From NCBI GenBank assembly GCA_034336665.1, contig CM067592.1, positions 43,553,761 to 43,617,760 on the forward strand: 64,000 nt of DNA, given 5' to 3'. Source of the stretch: Luscinia megarhynchos. Its lineage: Eukaryota > Chordata > Aves > Passeriformes > Turdidae. Positions 52,101-58,974 of the stretch are shown here, in pieces (position 1 is the first letter of the stretch; the number at the start of each line of letters is the position of its first letter). The notes under the pieces are model-generated. The model did no database searches, had not been told where the DNA came from, and saw only the letters and a program-made list of their open reading frames with translations. A program made the translations under genes and the position numbers.

Positions 52101-54490
52101 GTTACAGCGCTAAGAGCTCTGTCAAACAAATGATTTGTGTTCAGTAAACCTGAGCCACACAGCAGCACTAGAGGGAAGTGCTAAACACTAGCATAGGATG
52201 GAGGACCCTCATCTTCTGACTGACATCATCCAAGAAGGGCTGTTGCTTGCTCAGGGTTTGAATTCCTGGCATTGTTGAAAGACTGCTGAAGTTTGTCCAG
52301 CCCTCACATTATTACCTCTTCTGCTCTTCCACCTGGGCTTGAGCTGTACAGCTAGCGAAATCTGCAAAGTGCCAAGTATGATCACGCAGCTTTGGAAGCT
52401 ATGGTCAAGGCTCAAGTGGTGTTCTCTCCTGTTGCACCAGATAGTGAGGAGGTGGTTTGAGAAGCAGACAGACCCTGCAGGTCAACAACAATAGTGTTGG
52501 CAACAAAGTTTTGGTTATGATAATTATTAAACCCTTTGGAGAATAAAGACTGCTTGGAAGAGATGGGATCCACCAGACTATGGTGGGCAGATGCATTTTC
52601 ATGAACAGGCTGGCCAAAGGGTAAGAACAATTTATACAAGCAACAACAGAAAAATAAACAACAGGCGACAAAGTAGTGGACCCTATCCAAGAACTGGACT
52701 CTGTTAAAGAACTAGGGGTGAGGAAATAGATACCTTGGAGCCAATGAAACAGGTCTGGGATCACCTCAAGCATATGCACATAATCATAGAAAGGCCTAAA
52801 GAAGAACACTCTGGGGAAAGTTTCATTCTTGGGAATCAGAAAGACTAGATGCATATGTGGAGTGCTTGTGCACCGATGCATGCACCATGGAGAACAAACA
52901 GGAAGAAAGAGTTCTACATGTAGTTACAAGGTCACAGTCTTACTGGGATCATGAAGTTGTGGTAGGATGGCCCACATGCCAAGGAAGAACGAGCTGAGAA
53001 GGCAGTGACAGAGAGACATCCTTCCTGTGACAGACCAGAGGGAATGCATGAGGCTCTTTCTTGGGATGGATAGGAGCCAGCTGAGAGATTACTGGTAAGA
53101 ATGACTAAGAAGATCAATATGAGTGACACTGTTACAGATTCCTGCTATAGACTGCCTGATCAGGATGACATCTTCACAAAAGAACTGATGAAGCATGACA
53201 GGGCTAACTGGATAGCAAGGTGGGCTGAAAAATGGCTGAAATGCTAGGCTCAAAGGTTTCAGAAGCATGAAATCCAGCTGGAGACCAGTTCACTAGCAGC
53301 ACATTCAAGGGGTCAGCACTATAAAATGCCTTTAACAGAGACCTAGACGATGGGACACAGGGCAATTTTTCATAGAATATAAAAATGGAAGCAGTGTTTG
53401 ATACACCTGATAGTTGTGTTGCCATTTAGGAGAAATTCAACAAATTGGAAAAACAAGCTAAAAGGAACCTTACACATTTCAGAAAAGGTAAGTGCAGGCA
53501 AACCCTATTCACCAGTATATACTGGGGGCCAGCTGGTTGGAAAACAGCTTTGTAGACAACAAAAAAGCCAGACACCAAGTGAAACACACTCCAGCAATGT
53601 GTCCTTGCAGCAAAGAGGGCCAACCACAATGTGGGCTGTGTTGGGAAGATTGCTGCCAGCAGGTTAAGGGAGGTACTGCTCAGATCTGTTAAAACCAGAC
53701 CTGAACTGCTGCATCTGGGACTCCCCAGTAAGAGAGACACCTGGACATACACGGAAGTTCAGCAAAGGGCAGTTAAGATGATTGACAGACAGAAGCGTCT
53801 GTCAAATGAGGTGAGACTGAGTGAGCTGTGTTTGTTTAGCCTCAAGAAGAGTAGGCTCAGTAGGATCTTACCAATCCTGTGTATAAATAACCCAATGGCT
53901 CCTTCTTCTTTATATCCTCACATAATCTCAGTGGTGTCTGGTGAACGGAAAAGGGGTAGTGGAAACAAACTGAAAAGTACTTCCAACTGCAAACAACTAA
54001 ACTGACAGTTCCACTCAGCTTATCATGGAAGCTTTATTACATTTGTATAAAACAATTCTAAAGCCACTGGGTATAGTTTGAAACAACAATCAGGGCCAAT
54101 TACCTTACTGGAATCACCGATTTCAATTTTAAATATGAATCTGTAAGTTTAGTTTTAATTCAGCTTACTTTCCAGTAAGTTCACACCTGAATAAACTGTT
54201 CACTAAAACAAAAATTTTTGTTCTTCAATTTAAGATAGTTATCTTCAAACTACAGAGAAGAAATCATTAGTCATGTTCCAGTTTAAAGTACCATCTAAGC
54301 CACATCCTTAGGGAATACCAGCCACAGTAAAACACATGGAAATATATTTTAAAAGTACCCTAAAAAACCTCTGTATTTAATTCATTAAGTAAACAATTAC
54401 TTACATTTTTTGAAGAACCTGGGCCATCACAACCCCACTCGTTAAATCTTCCACGGTCTGGCATGGTGCCTCTACATTAAACGTTTGGAT
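4038..54490 (-). CDS. HOOK3: HOOK3, partial gene: coding exons 2-16 (residues about 20-540)
   Basis: HOOK3 is a cytoplasmic dynein-dynactin activating adaptor. Its N-terminal Hook domain binds dynein light intermediate chain, the long coiled coil lies along dynactin, and the C-terminus (not in this window) binds FTS/FHIP on endosomal cargo. Exons on the minus strand in transcript order are 54490-54405, 45250-45178, 36994-36944, 33925-33793, 31978-31911, 25249-25187, 23869-23786, 22794-22631, 20575-20435, 18883-18682, 15398-15288, 12766-12679, 12125-12056, 6419-6279 and 4125-4038. They sum to 1563 nt, exactly 521 codons, with no stop and GT-AG at every intron. Numbering from an assumed 19-residue first exon places the last codon at residue 540. 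The human protein as I recall it (718 aa) has 178 further residues, so the count closes exactly. HOOK1 and HOOK2 fit much worse, for example at [15 protein letters not shown] and [14 protein letters not shown]. The first exon with ATG and promoter, and all exons after 16, are outside the window. Confidence 0.97.
4424..5860 (-). repeat. CR1 LINE, 3' UTR plus degraded reverse-transcriptase region
   Basis: Antisense to the plus strand. The 3' end begins at 4424 (cagaaccctataaacctgta gives the CR1 terminus), followed by 3' UTR landmarks (ctggacaaacccagttctca, acatccatatctctctggta). From about 5240 onward come ORF2-derived segments, such as the region equivalent to the common avian CR1 stretch near atcaaaggctttgctaaagc and gcttcaggcacctcccccag. 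Frameshifted throughout. Confidence 0.75.
5860..6245 (-). repeat. Second CR1 LINE 3'-region fragment
   Basis: It begins near cacaacctctctgggcaaca with the CR1 landmark for the 3' UTR and continues through tctgtccccaccttctttag, then ends near ttcttctccagcctgcagga. It repeats the same part of CR1 already seen at 4.4-5.0 kb, so it is a separate copy that lost its extreme 3' end. Confidence 0.7.
6279..6419 (-). CDS. HOOK3: HOOK3 exon 15 (residues 464-511)
   Basis: 141 nt after acceptor gtgtttag, ending CAG|gtaaga. It begins [20 protein letters not shown], continues [20 protein letters not shown] and ends ELETEN with two bases of Arg511. Coiled coil resumes here. CR1-derived sequence comes within about 30 bp of the donor on the downstream side. 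Confidence 0.98.
6775..7370 (-). repeat. CR1 LINE, 3' segment of an interrupted copy
   Basis: It starts with agaatcatttgggttgaaag, the reverse complement of the CR1 terminus, and runs through 3' UTR landmarks (ccctcaatgtccttcctgta, gatgccattggccttctagg) up to agctgctgtcaaccaacacc. The sequence resumes at about 8170 on the far side of an inserted CR1. Confidence 0.8.
7370..8165 (+). repeat. CR1 LINE 3' end inserted in opposite orientation
   Basis: Plus-strand CR1: gagaaggacttggggatgct, gtcctgggctgcatccaaag, gatgagaccccacctggaac, gaaattctttactttgaggg and gttggatggggatttgagca follow the consensus order closely to the 3' end near 8150. It is the best preserved CR1 in the window and so probably the youngest here. 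The ORF2 C-terminal frame is broken. Confidence 0.85.
8170..8345 (-). repeat. CR1 LINE, continuation of the interrupted antisense copy
   Basis: gcatcttttcagacactctt then agccagtagcactgcacagg and ttattgtgacccaacggtag continue the CR1 3'/ORF2 region exactly where the 6775-7370 segment stopped, in the same antisense orientation. Confidence 0.65.
8346..8650. other. Unassigned AT/GC-mixed stretch between CR1 segments
   Basis: About 300 bp where the central reverse-transcriptase region of CR1 would be expected. I do not recognise CR1 landmarks here. It may be very diverged CR1 or an older deletion scar. Confidence 0.4.
8690..8956 (-). repeat. CR1 LINE ORF2 segment between endonuclease and reverse transcriptase
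   Basis: The minus strand reads [11 protein letters not shown], a stop, then KEKLNPLL and [19 protein letters not shown], matching the CR1 ORF2 pattern that joins the endonuclease to the reverse transcriptase. The frame has a stop, so it is dead. It ends at the junction with the non-CR1 block. Confidence 0.75.
8957..9124. repeat. Imperfect tandem repeat, unit about 50-60 bp
   Basis: Three related units on the plus strand, each with a core of ggcca or gggca followed by ttcccg-like and cctctct: ggccaaagtttcccgtctct, gggcaaggtgcttcccgcct and ggccagaatattcccccacc. They lie between the CR1 junction and the LTR-like segment and may belong to its leader region. Confidence 0.5.
9125..9449 (-). mobile_element. 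LTR-like segment (putative endogenous retrovirus LTR)
   Basis: On the minus strand it starts TGTCGCAGTACAAGCC and ends TTTGCA, 325 bp, with a CCAATCACAAG promoter-type motif, a TTTAAG box and AATAAAGG as poly(A) signal at about 9208, in the order U3-R-U5 expects. A purine-rich stretch lies just upstream of the start on the minus strand. No primer-binding site, internal genes or target duplication is visible, so it is a solo or truncated copy. The family is not recognised. Confidence 0.4.
9450..10443 (+). other. GC-rich block upstream of the PUF60 exon, probably PUF60 intron
   Basis: About 1 kb of GC-rich, CpG-poor sequence, sharply different from the AT-rich HOOK3 introns. It runs directly into the acceptor of the PUF60-like exon (gtctcgctacag), so it is most simply read as PUF60 intron copied with the exon. 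I looked for the preceding PUF60 exon and did not find it. Some local repeats such as caccagtacag occur near 9890. Confidence 0.5.
10444..10591 (+). pseudogene. PUF60: PUF60 exon fragment, unprocessed pseudogene (start of RRM1)
   Basis: PUF60 is a poly(U)-binding splicing factor with RRM domains. This exon lies between acceptor gctacag and donor AAG|gtgggg. It begins MVAER, then in another frame reads [20 protein letters not shown] and ends [11 protein letters not shown]; in the 42 residues from CRV to KHK I count 37 identical to human PUF60 from memory, the changes being DTI to DNI, R to Q, G to R, I to T and D to N. The intact exon would be 162 nt (54 codons); here it is 148, so 14 nt are missing after MVAERQ, which shifts frame. 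Retained splice sites show it did not come from a spliced mRNA. It lies on the opposite strand to HOOK3. Confidence 0.88.
10611..10847 (+). repeat. Minisatellite, unit about 63-81 bp, 3.3 copies
   Basis: Units carry the core gggtcctgtcccacccaaac followed by gtgggattgcctggatcaca and a run of tgggactgggtggg. Cores start at about 10630, 10703 and 10783, so periods are 73 and 80 bp. A fourth unit is cut at the junction with CR1. It directly follows the PUF60 donor and so belongs to the copied PUF60 intron. Confidence 0.85.
10858..11465 (-). repeat. CR1 LINE ORF2 endonuclease segment
   Basis: The minus strand reads CYRP near 11450, then a degraded AP-endonuclease region, and [14 protein letters not shown] near 10970, all typical of CR1 ORF2. 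It continues the antisense element that stopped at 8956, again in the gene's orientation. Frames are broken. Confidence 0.8.
11480..12020 (-). repeat. CR1 LINE 3'-region fragment next to exon 14
   Basis: agctttttttaatatccaac, tctcctccaggctgaacaga, tgctgtgcctgatgcactcc and actcacgttcaacttgccat match CR1 3' UTR order in antisense. It repeats the part already present at 6.8-7.4 kb, so it is another copy. It ends about 35 bp from the exon 14 donor. Confidence 0.75.
12056..12125 (-). CDS. HOOK3: HOOK3 exon 14 (residues 441-464), linker
   Basis: 70 nt after acceptor ccttactcag, ending AAA|gtaagc. It completes Gly441, then reads [20 protein letters not shown] and EI, a Ser/Pro-bearing linker between coiled-coil segments. 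The two last bases AA join G of exon 15 to give Lys464 where I recall Arg in human; residue 447 is Arg where I recall Ser. CR1-derived sequence begins about 35 bp past the donor. Confidence 0.95.
12126..12678 (-). other. HOOK3: HOOK3 intron 13
   Basis: 553 bp, the shortest intron in the window, donor CAG|gtaaag and acceptor ccttactcag. AT-rich, no repeat recognised. Confidence 0.9.
12679..12766 (-). CDS. HOOK3: HOOK3 exon 13 (residues 412-441)
   Basis: 88 nt after acceptor attatccag, ending CAG|gtaaag. It begins [20 protein letters not shown] and ends AQEGQLTTT plus one base of Gly441. It closes the coiled-coil segment and enters a non-helical linker. Skipping this exon alone would break the frame. 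Confidence 0.96.
12767..15287 (-). other. HOOK3: HOOK3 intron 12
   Basis: 2521 bp, donor GAT|gtaagt, acceptor attatccag. AT-rich. Contains an A-rich run at 15249-15273 and a small tandem duplication (gtcataaaaggt twice, 14773 and 14788). Nothing else recognised. Confidence 0.9.
15288..15398 (-). CDS. HOOK3: HOOK3 exon 12 (residues 375-411)
   Basis: 111 nt, 37 codons, phase 0 on both sides. Acceptor ttctcacag, donor GAT|gtaagt. It begins [20 protein letters not shown] and ends DSLQKEKD. Human has VVELQNRL here as I recall, so residues 375 and 379 differ. A run of A bases (T in the transcript) sits about 15 bp past the donor. Confidence 0.97.
15399..18681 (-). other. HOOK3: HOOK3 intron 11
   Basis: 3283 bp, donor CAG|gtgagg, acceptor ttctcacag. 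AT-rich, with one short perfect inverted repeat at 16523-16545. No transposon recognised. Confidence 0.9.
18682..18883 (-). CDS. HOOK3: HOOK3 exon 11 (residues 307-374)
   Basis: 202 nt, the longest exon here, after acceptor gtcccttcag, ending CAG|gtgagg. It begins [20 protein letters not shown] and ends [10 protein letters not shown]. Long uninterrupted coiled coil, nearly identical to mammalian HOOK3 as I recall it. Open frames on the plus strand over the same bases are shadows. Confidence 0.98.
18884..20434 (-). other. HOOK3: HOOK3 intron 10
   Basis: 1551 bp, donor CAG|gtaggt, acceptor gtcccttcag. Contains the A/C-only tract at 19303-19440. The rest is not recognised. Confidence 0.9.
19303..19440. 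repeat. A/C-only low-complexity tract
   Basis: About 140 bp made almost only of A and C on the plus strand, in irregular AAAAC, AAAC and AACC units. It gives chance open frames on both strands (Lys/Asn/Pro-rich on plus, Phe-rich on minus). In the HOOK3 pre-mRNA it would be a U/G-only tract. Confidence 0.95.
20435..20575 (-). CDS. HOOK3: HOOK3 exon 10 (residues 260-307)
   Basis: 141 nt after acceptor attcctacag, ending CAG|gtaggt. It completes Arg260, then runs from [20 protein letters not shown] to [11 protein letters not shown] and two bases of Arg307. Highly charged coiled coil. Small differences from the human sequence as I recall it, such as [12 protein letters not shown] where I recall QQNDELTTLADE. 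Confidence 0.97.
20576..22630 (-). other. HOOK3: HOOK3 intron 9
   Basis: 2055 bp, donor CAG|gtagaa, acceptor attcctacag. Plus strand is purine-rich between 21130 and 22100. No repeat recognised. Confidence 0.9.
22631..22794 (-). CDS. HOOK3: HOOK3 exon 9 (residues 206-260)
   Basis: 164 nt after acceptor tttctgttcag, ending CAG|gtagaa with AG of Arg260. It opens [20 protein letters not shown]. The coiled coil is broken by the loop [14 protein letters not shown] (about residues 230-243) and resumes with [14 protein letters not shown]. The loop is characteristic of HOOK3 and helps separate it from HOOK1 and HOOK2. Confidence 0.97.
22795..23785 (-). other. HOOK3: HOOK3 intron 8
   Basis: 991 bp, donor CAG|gtaagt, acceptor ctgttcag. 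Plain AT-rich intron; nothing recognised. Confidence 0.9.
23786..23869 (-). CDS. HOOK3: HOOK3 exon 8 (residues 178-205)
   Basis: 84 nt, 28 codons, phase 0 on both sides. Acceptor gtttatggtag has a poor pyrimidine tract; donor CAG|gtaagt. It begins [20 protein letters not shown] and ends RCHELDMQ, the start of the first coiled coil with clear heptad spacing of Leu and Ala. It does not stand out as an open frame but joins exons 7 and 9 without a gap. Confidence 0.96.
23870..25186 (-). other. HOOK3: HOOK3 intron 7
   Basis: 1317 bp, donor CAG|gtatct, acceptor gtttatggtag. Contains a T run near 23969 and a short cttt repeat near 24978. No transposon recognised. Confidence 0.9.
25187..25249 (-). 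CDS. HOOK3: HOOK3 exon 7 (residues 157-177)
   Basis: 63 nt, 21 codons, phase 0 on both sides. Acceptor taattgcag, donor CAG|gtatct. It begins [20 protein letters not shown]. This Ser/Pro/Gly-containing hinge joins the Hook domain to the coiled coil. Val replaces an Ala I recall in the human PVSAGND stretch. Confidence 0.97.
26899..26916. repeat. (CA)n microsatellite
   Basis: A short dinucleotide run, tcacacacacacacacag, about eight CA units. Too short to be notable beyond possible length variation. Confidence 0.9.
30195..30440 (-). repeat. CR1 LINE ORF2 fragment
   Basis: Antisense landmarks gacaggcctctaactgatag, ggaataatatttgctagctt, gactgggacctctccaaact and aaaataatggagaggccttg follow the CR1 reverse-transcriptase region. 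Diverged and isolated, without a 3' end. Confidence 0.65.
31911..31978 (-). CDS. HOOK3: HOOK3 exon 6 (residues 134-156), dynein-binding helix
   Basis: 68 nt after acceptor ttattttcag, ending GAG|gtatgc. It completes Glu134, then reads [20 protein letters not shown] and QE. This is the extra helix of the Hook domain that contacts dynein light intermediate chain 1. In this numbering Gln147 (CAA, 31940-31938) and Ile154 (ATT, 31919-31917) are both present. From published work as I remember it, these are the residues whose change abolishes LIC1 binding, so the dynein contact looks intact. Confidence 0.97.
31979..33792 (-). other. HOOK3: HOOK3 intron 5
   Basis: 1814 bp, weak donor AAG|gtaaaaaa, acceptor ttattttcag. 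AT-rich, no repeat recognised. Confidence 0.9.
33793..33925 (-). CDS. HOOK3: HOOK3 exon 5 (residues 90-134)
   Basis: 133 nt after acceptor tttatgcag, ending AAG|gtaaaaaa. It begins [20 protein letters not shown] and ends [11 protein letters not shown] plus the first base of Glu134. It forms the end of the CH-like fold. The donor gtaaaaaa lacks G at +5 and is the weakest in the gene by eye. The reading GEHADAAEL has Ala where I recall Ser in human. Confidence 0.96.
33926..36943 (-). other. HOOK3: HOOK3 intron 4
   Basis: 3018 bp, donor GAG|gtaagt, acceptor tttatgcag. AT-rich, no repeat recognised. Confidence 0.9.
36944..36994 (-). CDS. HOOK3: HOOK3 exon 4 (residues 73-89)
   Basis: 51 nt, 17 codons, phase 0 on both sides, reading [17 protein letters not shown]. 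Acceptor gtcaaatag, donor GAG|gtaagt. It is a short symmetrical exon of the Hook domain. Residue 73 is Val where I recall Ile in human. It was too short to appear as a long open frame and was found by extending from its neighbours. Confidence 0.95.
37905..38265 (+). repeat. CR1 LINE 3' fragment
   Basis: ttcagcctggagaaaaagag, gggacaagacgaaatggctt and caggaagagtttaggctgag, then a decayed 3' end near attctacgatctta. Plus-strand CR1, antisense to HOOK3, with internal deletions. Confidence 0.8.
42404..42690 (+). repeat. CR1 LINE 3' fragment
   Basis: It begins aacaaatgacaggacaagaa, passes gaccattggaacagtctgcc, and ends with cttaccaactctatgactct, the CR1 ATTCTATG-type tail. Same 3' part as the copy at 43.1 kb. 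Confidence 0.8.
43130..43385 (+). repeat. CR1 LINE 3' fragment
   Basis: It begins agtgacaggacaagaggaaa and includes aatattggaacaggctgccc, gtttaaaagaggtgtagatg and aagtcttttccaagctgaac, close to the avian CR1 3' consensus, ending in a decayed tail. It lies about 440 bp from a similar copy in the same direction. Confidence 0.85.
43761..43778. repeat. Poly(T) run
   Basis: About 18 consecutive T bases on the plus strand (A on the gene strand) with no recognised retroposed body beside it. Confidence 0.9.
45178..45250 (-). CDS. HOOK3: HOOK3 exon 3 (residues 48-72)
   Basis: 73 nt after acceptor tatctttcag, ending AAG|gtattt. The first base completes Ile48. It then reads [20 protein letters not shown] and ends WRLK in phase 0. 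It lies in the Hook domain core and agrees with human HOOK3 over its length as I recall it. The donor gtattt is weaker than most others in this gene. Confidence 0.97.
47691..48060 (-). mobile_element. LTR-like element (avian endogenous retrovirus type)
   Basis: On the minus strand a poly(A) signal (CAATAAATTGC at about 47760) is followed by TGGAAGTCGTTGTCGTTATT, TGCGCAACCTCTGGCG and TGGACA, a U5-like end as in avian LTRs. Upstream lies GTCCAATG. The upstream boundary is uncertain. No retroviral genes are seen beside it. Confidence 0.45.
52380..54005 (+). repeat. Old long CR1 LINE with ORF1 and ORF2 remnants
   Basis: At about 52560 the plus strand reads [20 protein letters not shown], like the end of the CR1 ORF1 esterase domain (DGxHxTxxGxxxFxxRLA). 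Near 53190-53330 comes ORF2 sequence (ctggatagcaaggtgggctg, catgaaatccagctggagac), then from 53490 the ORF2 end and 3' UTR (gattgctgccagcaggttaa, ggtgagactgagtgagctgt). Internal deletions and stops abound. Confidence 0.55.
54405..54490 (-). CDS. HOOK3: HOOK3 exon 2 (residues 20-48)
   Basis: 86 nt after acceptor tctcccacag, ending AAT|gtaagt. It starts in phase 0 with [16 protein letters not shown] and ends with two bases of the Ile48 codon. This is the first helical part of the Hook domain, which has a calponin-homology-like fold. Compared with human as I remember it, D26 is E and N37 is S, both conservative. Splicing to exon 3 restores the motif MAQVLQKID. Confidence 0.96.
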
Positions 54491-57414
54491 CTGTGGGAGA
54501 AAGGAAGAAGTTATCGTCACTTCCTTCAATGGCAAGGAATTTTCAAAAGTTTGAAAAAATCCACCACCAAATAGAATAAATTCCACCCATTTAATGTACA
54601 TGTTAGGTTTAAAAACCTTTATGTTTAATAGCCATCAAAGAAATGAACAGAGCTCAGTATCCTTGTTTTCTCAATAAACTACCACAAAAACCAATACTAC
54701 ATTCTCCAAAAGGCTAACTTTCTACTGCATTTTCTACTTTCTGAAAGTCATCAGTGCATTCAAGTACTTCCATACATTCATGTGTATATATTCAAGTACA
54801 CTCTCTCAATCAACAAAAGTAAGAAACTCAGTTTTTAGAAGGAACACTGATTCCACAGAACACTCATCAGCTCCCCACAAAGAGAAGATAAAATGTAGAT
54901 TAACATACATATTCCAAACTTGATTATTTCCTACAATCAGATGGAAGAGAAGAACACAATGCTGCTAAACCCTAATTGGTCTGTACGCTACTAGAATTCT
55001 GAGTATTTCATGCTGCTGTATTAACACAGTGACAGACACCACAGTCCAGAGCAAAGCTCTTTTCTTCCTTGCTCTATTGGTGAGAAGAATCAGTCCACTT
55101 CAGGACAATCTTTTTAACTGGTTTAAGTTATTTGATAATTTACTTCAAAGTAACATTGTTTTTTGGATGAGTCTGCAACAATAATTTTGATGGTACTTTT
55201 TGCAGGGTATCTGCCTAGTGCTCTCTGCTACTGTCCTCCTCCTAGGTGAAGCTTTGGCTTATTTGTAGAAAGCACGACTCATACGTACAAGTCAGTCTAT
55301 AAGAGCACTTGCAGCTTCAGAGTACAGAAATGTTAGATACATCAATCATTTTTTCTGAACATAATGTACAACCATTCATGCTTTAGTGGCATTTGAAAGA
55401 GTAACAGTGGTTAGTAATTTCCCAATAAATACCCTTCATATGTGAGTATTACAATAAAAAACAATTTGTATTTCAGTGGGAAATTTTGAAGGTCTTTCTC
55501 TGAAAAAGTTAAGTGCACAGTAGCCAGATTCTCCTTATACCTTTGGAACAGTTATAAACATTCTTGGTCATGTAAGGTACAACAAGTCATGTAAGCACTC
55601 TAGCAATGCTATTTAACATTAATTTGGAGTACACTCATCTAAGTGAATTTTCCTTCTTTTCCTGTATTCTGGAGAAAAAAACTAACACTCAACTAGGAAA
55701 AAAAAAAAGCAATTACATCCATGAAGAGTTAAAAATTGAGCTCTCAGAGCACGTTTCCTTATCAAGTTCAACTGTGACCAGTCAATAGTAATGAATGATG
55801 CCCATGTCCCAAAAGCAAATGAATAAATTACTGAATGGCATATAAAACAGACAAAAGTGACCTCTGCACTTCTGATCCAGATTTTATTACAGCATTGTCT
55901 GAGGTACTTAAAAAAACCCTCACAGTTGCTTCTCCAGAAAATCAAGAAGCCATCACAGATTGTCAGGACACTAGGTGAAAATCAGAGTGGGTGGGTAAGG
56001 AAAAAAAATCAATGCATGAAAACATAATATAACAGGCTACAACATTGAATTGCTATTTTGCCAGAATTTACCAGTAGTCTCTGATTTGTGGCAACACTGT
56101 TGAAGGAATACCGAGAGTCCCCGACTCAGCAACATATTAAACAAGAAATAATACTTTACCACTACAACAAAAAGGGTTGGAGTGGCATTATGGATGCTTC
56201 AGCTTGAAGAAGTTCAAGATGCTAAAAAGATAAAATTACCAAGCATGGACAATGAAAACTTTTTTTCCTAATTTTGAATATTATATGTTTAAATAATGAA
56301 AATTGAATTGTTGAAATCACTTCTCCATACAAGAGCCAAATCAAAAAATCACTTAAGAACTACTAGTTACAGTTTTTCCAAAGCAGAAAACCTTAAATGC
56401 GCTTTTCAAACAAGCAACATAATTAAGACCTTCAGAGTGCAAACTAACCACAGTATTTTAGATTTATTTTGTAACTTGATACATGAAACACTTCCTTGAC
56501 TAAATAAAGGCGTATGTAGATGATAACACTACAGCGATGGTCAAAGAAAGATGACTAAGCCTATTTCCAAAACACAGAAAAACAAGATGCACATTTCTGT
56601 TGTTTTGTACATAATTTTATCATCATACTTTCCCAAAACTTTATACAGAAAAAAGATCAAAACTGTCATTAAGGTTCAGGTAACCTATCTGAACTCTTTC
56701 TTCCTCCCATAGACACATATGCAAGATTGCCATTGAAGTAAATAATGTTATTCATAGTTAGACTTTGAAGAACAGAAAGAAAGACTTAAACTAATGTTAC
56801 TTTTATCTTCATAAACATCTAAATTTTGTAATAATGGTCTTTGCTTTTATATTTCAATTGTGTCAAATTTATGCTGCAAAACATTTATATAGATCTTAAA
56901 AAATAAAGAACTATATGCTTTTCATATCCTTCAGAAATTATCCTTCAGAGATACGAAAGTAACAAGTTTTCTTCCAAAAACCTTACACAAAATAGCTTTT
57001 CAAATTTACATCAAAGTTAAACTCCTATACCACTGCCAGTTCTACAATATGCTAAACTCGTCTAGGAAAGTAAGAGTTCATTTTACAGAAGGGAGAAAAT
57101 GATAAGAATGTGGCAAATGATAAGAATGTTGCAAGACAGAGAGTTCCATCTATGGAGACAAAGAAACAAATTTCTGTCTGTGTGCCTCTAAACAGCTATT
57201 CAGTAACAGCTGTTAAAACACTGCTGGTCCTGCGCCCTGTGATGCATCTCCTTCTGGAAGACTTCTCTCCCTTCCTGCAGGAACTGCTCCTCTGCTTCTA
57301 ATTCCTGAGTGCCTGCAATGCAGTCCTCATTGTTAGGTCCACAACACTGAAGATTAATTCGTGTTTGCTGTTAGGATTATTTGGGTTCTTTCCCTACTTC
57401 TTGAACGGCTGCAT

Positions 57415-58112
57415 GGAGCCTCTACATCACGTCTGTGGGCACACATGAATCTCATGAAGTTCAAGGCCAAGTGCTGCATCAGAGTTGGTCTGATCTGCTG
57501 CATCCCTCCAACACAGGCTGGGGAATGAACAGATCAAGATGAGCCCTGCCAAGGAGTTGGGAATGGTGGTGGGTGAGAGGCTGAGCATTAGTCAGAAACA
57601 CACGTGGGCAGCAGGTTAAGGGAGGCGGTTTTCCCTCTCTACTCTTCTCTCGTGAGACCCCACCACTCTCAGTACTATGTCCAGCTCTAGAGTCTTTCAT
57701 ACAAGGAAGACACAGACATATTGGAGCAGGCCCTGAGTAGGGCCTTCTTCCTATGAGGAAAGGCTGGGAGAGTTGGGGTTGTTCAGCCTGGAGAAGGCTT
57801 CAGGCAGACCTCACTGTGGCCTTTCAGTACTTAAAGGGAGGATGGACACACTTTTTAATAGGCCCTGTAGCAATGAGAAAAGCAGTAACTGTTTTAAATT
57901 GAAAAATCATATATTCAGACTAGTTAAGGAAGAACTAGTCTATGATGAGGGTGGTGAAACACTGAACAGAGAAGAGCTAGACCCCAGCCCCAGTAAGGTT
58001 GGGCTAGGCTCTGCAAAACCTGATCTAGCTGAAGATGTCCCTACCCAAAGCCGAGGGGTTGGACTATTTGACATTTAAAGGTCCCTGACAAATTATTCTA
58101 TGATCCTATCAC
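57415..58112 (+). repeat. CR1 LINE 3' end
   Basis: Plus strand: tctcatgaagttcaaggcca, ctctcgtgagaccccaccac, gagagttggggttgttcagc, cctggagaaggcttcaggca, and the 3' tail attattctatgatcctatca. Same region as the plus-strand copy in intron 14 but more deleted. Confidence 0.85.
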
Positions 58113-58974
58113 ATAAGACTCTGGGGAAAAGAAAGGGGAAAACTTGGCTCTATCACAGGGTCTAGTAGGCCTTCACACCTTCCATCAAATACCATGCAAC
58201 GAGAAAAAAGGCTTCTTTAATTGTTTTAAATATTAATCCAGATCTCTGATCCGCATGGCCGTGAACAGCCAATTCTTATACAAATCTTAGAATAAGAATT
58301 CACAGGTGACTGTTACAATGCAAGGGAGGCTATTACTGGGGAATAAATAACTGCTTCAGAAAGAAAATAACTTAGAAAATGTGAGTTATGGTTCCTGATT
58401 ACCTATACAACTAGTGAGGATTTTTTAGCTGCTAGGGATAGGATGCAAAAACGTATTTAATGAAAAATACTTTCAATATGAAGGTTAGTGAACTGGACAA
58501 ACACTCAATTGTCAAAGACAGTAGGTGAAAACCAGGAAAAAATTTGTGATGGGGAATCCAGCATCCCATGAAGCCTGAAGGAGAAAAAAAAGTAAAAAAC
58601 AAAACAAAGCAAACCAATTCCACCTCAAAGACAAAAAAAAATTCTCAATGACCGTTTCCTTCTCTACACTCTACACTAAGGGATAATGAAAAATTTGCTC
58701 TTTGCACAGTGATTATATATACAGCTTGGTTTTTATTAATGATGCAGTTATGTAATAAAACACTTAATTATTCTTTTGTAATAATACCTGAAATTGTCTT
58801 TAGTGGTTCTTAGCAAATAAAACACTGTAACTGGTTACCATAAGCATAAACACATCAAACAGTAGCACCCAGTTTCCAACTCATCCAAGCAAAGCACTCC
58901 CTAGTCACTGCTGGAGGACAAACTGAGCATAGGTCCACAGGTCATGACCAATCTGCTTGTTTCTGTCAGTTTTG

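Larger units (their letters stand above)
45251..54404 (-). other. HOOK3: HOOK3 intron 2
   Basis: 9154 bp, donor AAT|gtaagt, acceptor tatctttcag. Contains an LTR-like element near 47.7-48.1 kb and a long, old CR1 at 52.4-54.0 kb. The remainder is AT-rich and unrecognised; a 96-codon frame at 48907-49197 resembles nothing I know. Confidence 0.9.

Noticed and set aside
52405..52881. 158-codon minus-strand frame
   Set aside because: It is antisense to old CR1-like sequence and shows no protein family resemblance.
4038..54490. HOOK1 or HOOK2 as the gene identity
   Set aside because: HOOK1 reads QTFNTASPCQDV in exon 2 and differs widely in the Hook domain as I recall; the window matches HOOK3 in every exon.
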